A program made the position numbers and the translations under genes. Positions 5,478-6,460 of a stretch of DNA of 6,460 nucleotides are shown one piece after another. The notes below the pieces were generated by a model that saw only the letters and a list, made by a program, of their open reading frames with translations, was not told the origin of the DNA and did no database searches. Every line of letters begins with the position of its first letter. The stretch's first letter is position 1. The stretch spans positions 1 to 6,460 of the forward strand of contig JAISBR010000011.1 of the NCBI GenBank assembly GCA_031266095.1, in the 5' to 3' direction. This DNA is from Treponema sp. Lineage in GTDB: Bacteria > Spirochaetota > Spirochaetia > Treponematales > Breznakiellaceae.

Positions 5478-5792
5478 CTATTGCATTGCGGAGGCGTACT
5501 TCGCTTCTTCTTCCGTCAAGCGCAGTTTTGCCTCCTGGTACGAGCGCATGATGCGCCCGGCTATTCCCCCGAAGGTCGACGACAGGCGCCACCTTCCTCC
5601 GATACCGCGAACAACCCAGCCATAACGTTCAAGCAGCGCCATGTCCCGGCAAATGTTCGCTCCATTTGTTTTGACCAGGGCCATAAGTTCTTTGTTCGCA
5701 AGGCCCGATACATGGTTTTCATACAGGAGATTTACGATAACCATGATCCGCTCCTGGCTGGAAAGGCGCAGCCTTTCATCCAACTTTTCCAT
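5478..5792 (-). CDS. Small winged-helix DNA-binding protein
   Basis: 104 residues. The pattern of helix 'SSQERIMVIVNLLYEN', then 'GLANKELMALVKTNGANICR' and 'DMALLERYGWVVRGIGGRWRL' reads as a winged helix-turn-helix: recognition helix followed by a beta wing with 'GWVVRGIGGRWRL'. The topology is like the N-terminal domains of IclR or MarR-type regulators, with no effector domain, then a short charged C-terminal helix. This size and position, early in a transposable phage and upstream of the transposase, suggest a regulator of the early operon or a DNA-bridging helper of the next gene; no specific family is recognised. ATG 5792 is the only usable start because an in-frame TGA lies at 5823-5825. 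Its own Shine-Dalgarno is poor (GGAG one base from ATG), while a short upstream ORF with a strong site overlaps the start. The fold is seen by pattern only. Confidence 0.7.
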   Translation of the reverse strand: MEKLDERLRLSSQERIMVIVNLLYENHVSGLANKELMALVKTNGANICRDMALLERYGWVVRGIGGRWRLSSTFGGIAGRIMRSYQEAKLRLTEEEAKYASAMQ

Positions 5793-5826
5793 GCTCCACC
5801 GCCCGGCGGTACCAAAATCCCCTCAT
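5776..5826 (-). CDS. Possible 16-residue leader ORF translationally coupled to the winged-helix gene
   Basis: ATG 5826 is preceded by GGGGAGG at 6-nt spacing, a better ribosome binding site than that of the gene it overlaps. It encodes MRGFWYRRAVEHGKVG and stops at TGA 5778-5776, 15 nt inside the winged-helix gene. Ribosomes loaded here would pass across the poorly marked ATG 5792. It could be a coupling leader or a chance ORF; nothing suggests the peptide itself has a function. Confidence 0.3.
   Translation of the reverse strand: MRGFWYRRAVEHGKVG
5798..5810. repeat. GC-rich 13-nt palindrome before the winged-helix gene
   Basis: ACCGCC and GGCGGT are perfect inverted repeats around one C, ending 6 nt before ATG 5792. 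It could fold as a small RNA hairpin beside the poor ribosome binding site or be a binding site. With 6-bp arms it may also be chance. Confidence 0.3.
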
Positions 5827-5849
5827 CGCTTTCCTCCCCAAAAAACGGC

Positions 5850-6449
5850 CTACAGCGCCGCCACGTCCAGGGGAATCTGTATGTATTCCCCCTGCTCGTT
5901 CCGCTCATAAAACCGGAGGTACTGCTTACTCCCGGAAACCTGTATGCTCTCCGTAATAGCCTTCATCGCCTTCTGCCAGTCGGAGTCCTGAATGTCCAGG
6001 CGCCGCAGCCCCAGCACCCGGGCCGCGTTGATCTTCCCGGCCTTGTCCACCTGGAACGCGTCGTTCACCAGCATCCTGATCTCCGGCCGGGCCCCGCTGC
6101 TCCACTTGTCAAGGCAGCCCCCGATGATCTGCCGGGCTATCTGCAGCCGTTCGTCAAAAATAAGCTGGTCGTTTATGGACACCACCAGCCGGTAGGCGCC
6201 GTCATAGGTGGAAAGGGTGATGTTCCCTTTCTTCCCGCCCCAGGCTCTGCCGTACTGGCTGGCCGAAAGCTCCACGAAGGTGGAGATGTCGTCCCGGATG
6301 CGCTGTTTGAAGGCGTCCAGGTCCTCCTTCATCTTCAGGGCCTGGTCGGCTATCCGGCGGACCGTCTGGTCCCGCAGTTTGTCGATTTCCCGCACCAGTT
6401 CCGCCGGCACCTGCCGGCCCTGGCTGTCGGTCATGTACTCGTTACTCAT
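5850..6449 (-). CDS. DUF3164-family phage protein
   Basis: 199 residues, the usual length of the family. Recognisable along its whole length: 'YMTDSQGRQVPAELV' near the N-terminus, a helical middle ('IADQALKMKEDLDAFKQRI'), 'YGRAWGGKKGNITLSTYDG' (about 66-84), 'IFDERLQIARQIIGGCLDKW', 'VNDAFQVDKAGKINAARVL', 'DIQDSDWQKAMKAITESIQV' and 'GSKQYLRFYERNEQGEY' at the end. DUF3164 proteins are common in the early regions of Mu-like phages; their biochemical function is unknown, and the family is also found near phage replication genes. ATG 6449 has AGGAG at 6-nt spacing, just inside the right edge, so the gene is complete. A 57-nt gap separates it from the next confident gene. In Mu-type phages this gene usually follows the transposase and ATPase genes; here it precedes them. 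The family call is strong, the role unknown. Confidence 0.9.
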   Translation of the reverse strand: MSNEYMTDSQGRQVPAELVREIDKLRDQTVRRIADQALKMKEDLDAFKQRIRDDISTFVELSASQYGRAWGGKKGNITLSTYDGAYRLVVSINDQLIFDERLQIARQIIGGCLDKWSSGARPEIRMLVNDAFQVDKAGKINAARVLGLRRLDIQDSDWQKAMKAITESIQVSGSKQYLRFYERNEQGEYIQIPLDVAAL

Positions 6450-6460
6450 GGCAATCTCCT

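Noticed and set aside
5470..5592. Extra 41 codons at the front of the DUF3102-like protein
   Set aside because: They fully overlap the end of the winged-helix gene, while ATG 5469 follows a G-rich ribosome site right after that gene's stop.
5761..5777. 7-bp hairpin GAAAGGC/GCCTTTC early in the winged-helix gene
   Set aside because: Short, within coding sequence, no T-run and no link to a start or stop; probably chance.

Overview
The window is the early (replication and regulation) segment of a Mu-like transposable phage or prophage. All ten complete or partial genes lie on the minus strand, so transcription runs from right (6460) to left (1). They are packed end to end: most stop codons overlap or sit within about 20 nt of the next start, and most starts have strong GGAGG-type ribosome binding sites. 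The host is a bacterium that uses conventional Shine-Dalgarno initiation and has moderate-to-high GC. The sequence does not fix the species; a spirochete or another gut-type anaerobe is only a guess.

Layout in transcription order: (1) 6449-5850, a DUF3164-family phage protein; (2) 5826-5776, a possible 16-residue leader peptide leading into (3) 5792-5478, a small winged-helix DNA-binding protein; (4) 5469-4600, a protein with a DUF3102-like N-terminal half and a central coiled coil; (5) 4607-2847, a DDE transposase; (6) 2837-1980, its AAA+ ATPase partner (MuB/TniB/TnsC type); (7, 8) 1962-1762 and 1758-1444, two small ribbon-helix-helix-like proteins, the second apparently with two such units; (9) 1393-914, a GemA/gp16 (DUF1018) protein; (10) 921-424, a Mor-family transcription activator; then a dyad (420-441), a strong intrinsic terminator (362-398), and (11) from 387 off the left edge, the N-terminal 129 residues of the Mu gpI-type prohead protease, the first morphogenesis gene.

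Inferred logic: the early operon makes the transposition machinery (transposase plus ATPase target selector) and DNA-binding accessory proteins, and finishes with the Mor activator. The early transcript should stop at the terminator just past mor, while Mor would switch on the head genes starting with protease I. The join is compact: a 22-bp perfect dyad covers the mor stop codon, and the terminator hairpin contains the ribosome binding site and start codon of the protease gene.

Differences from textbook Mu: the transposase has D..D(35)E spacing like TnsB/TniA rather than MuA; the ATPase has no room for the N-terminal helix-turn-helix of MuB; DUF3164 and two DNA-binding-type genes precede the transposase; and mor abuts protease I with no lysis, terminase or portal genes between. 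A 25-nt perfect palindrome (5134-5158) inside a coding region is unexplained. No RNA gene, CRISPR array, insertion sequence or phage end was seen, and there is no gene-free stretch over 300 bases.
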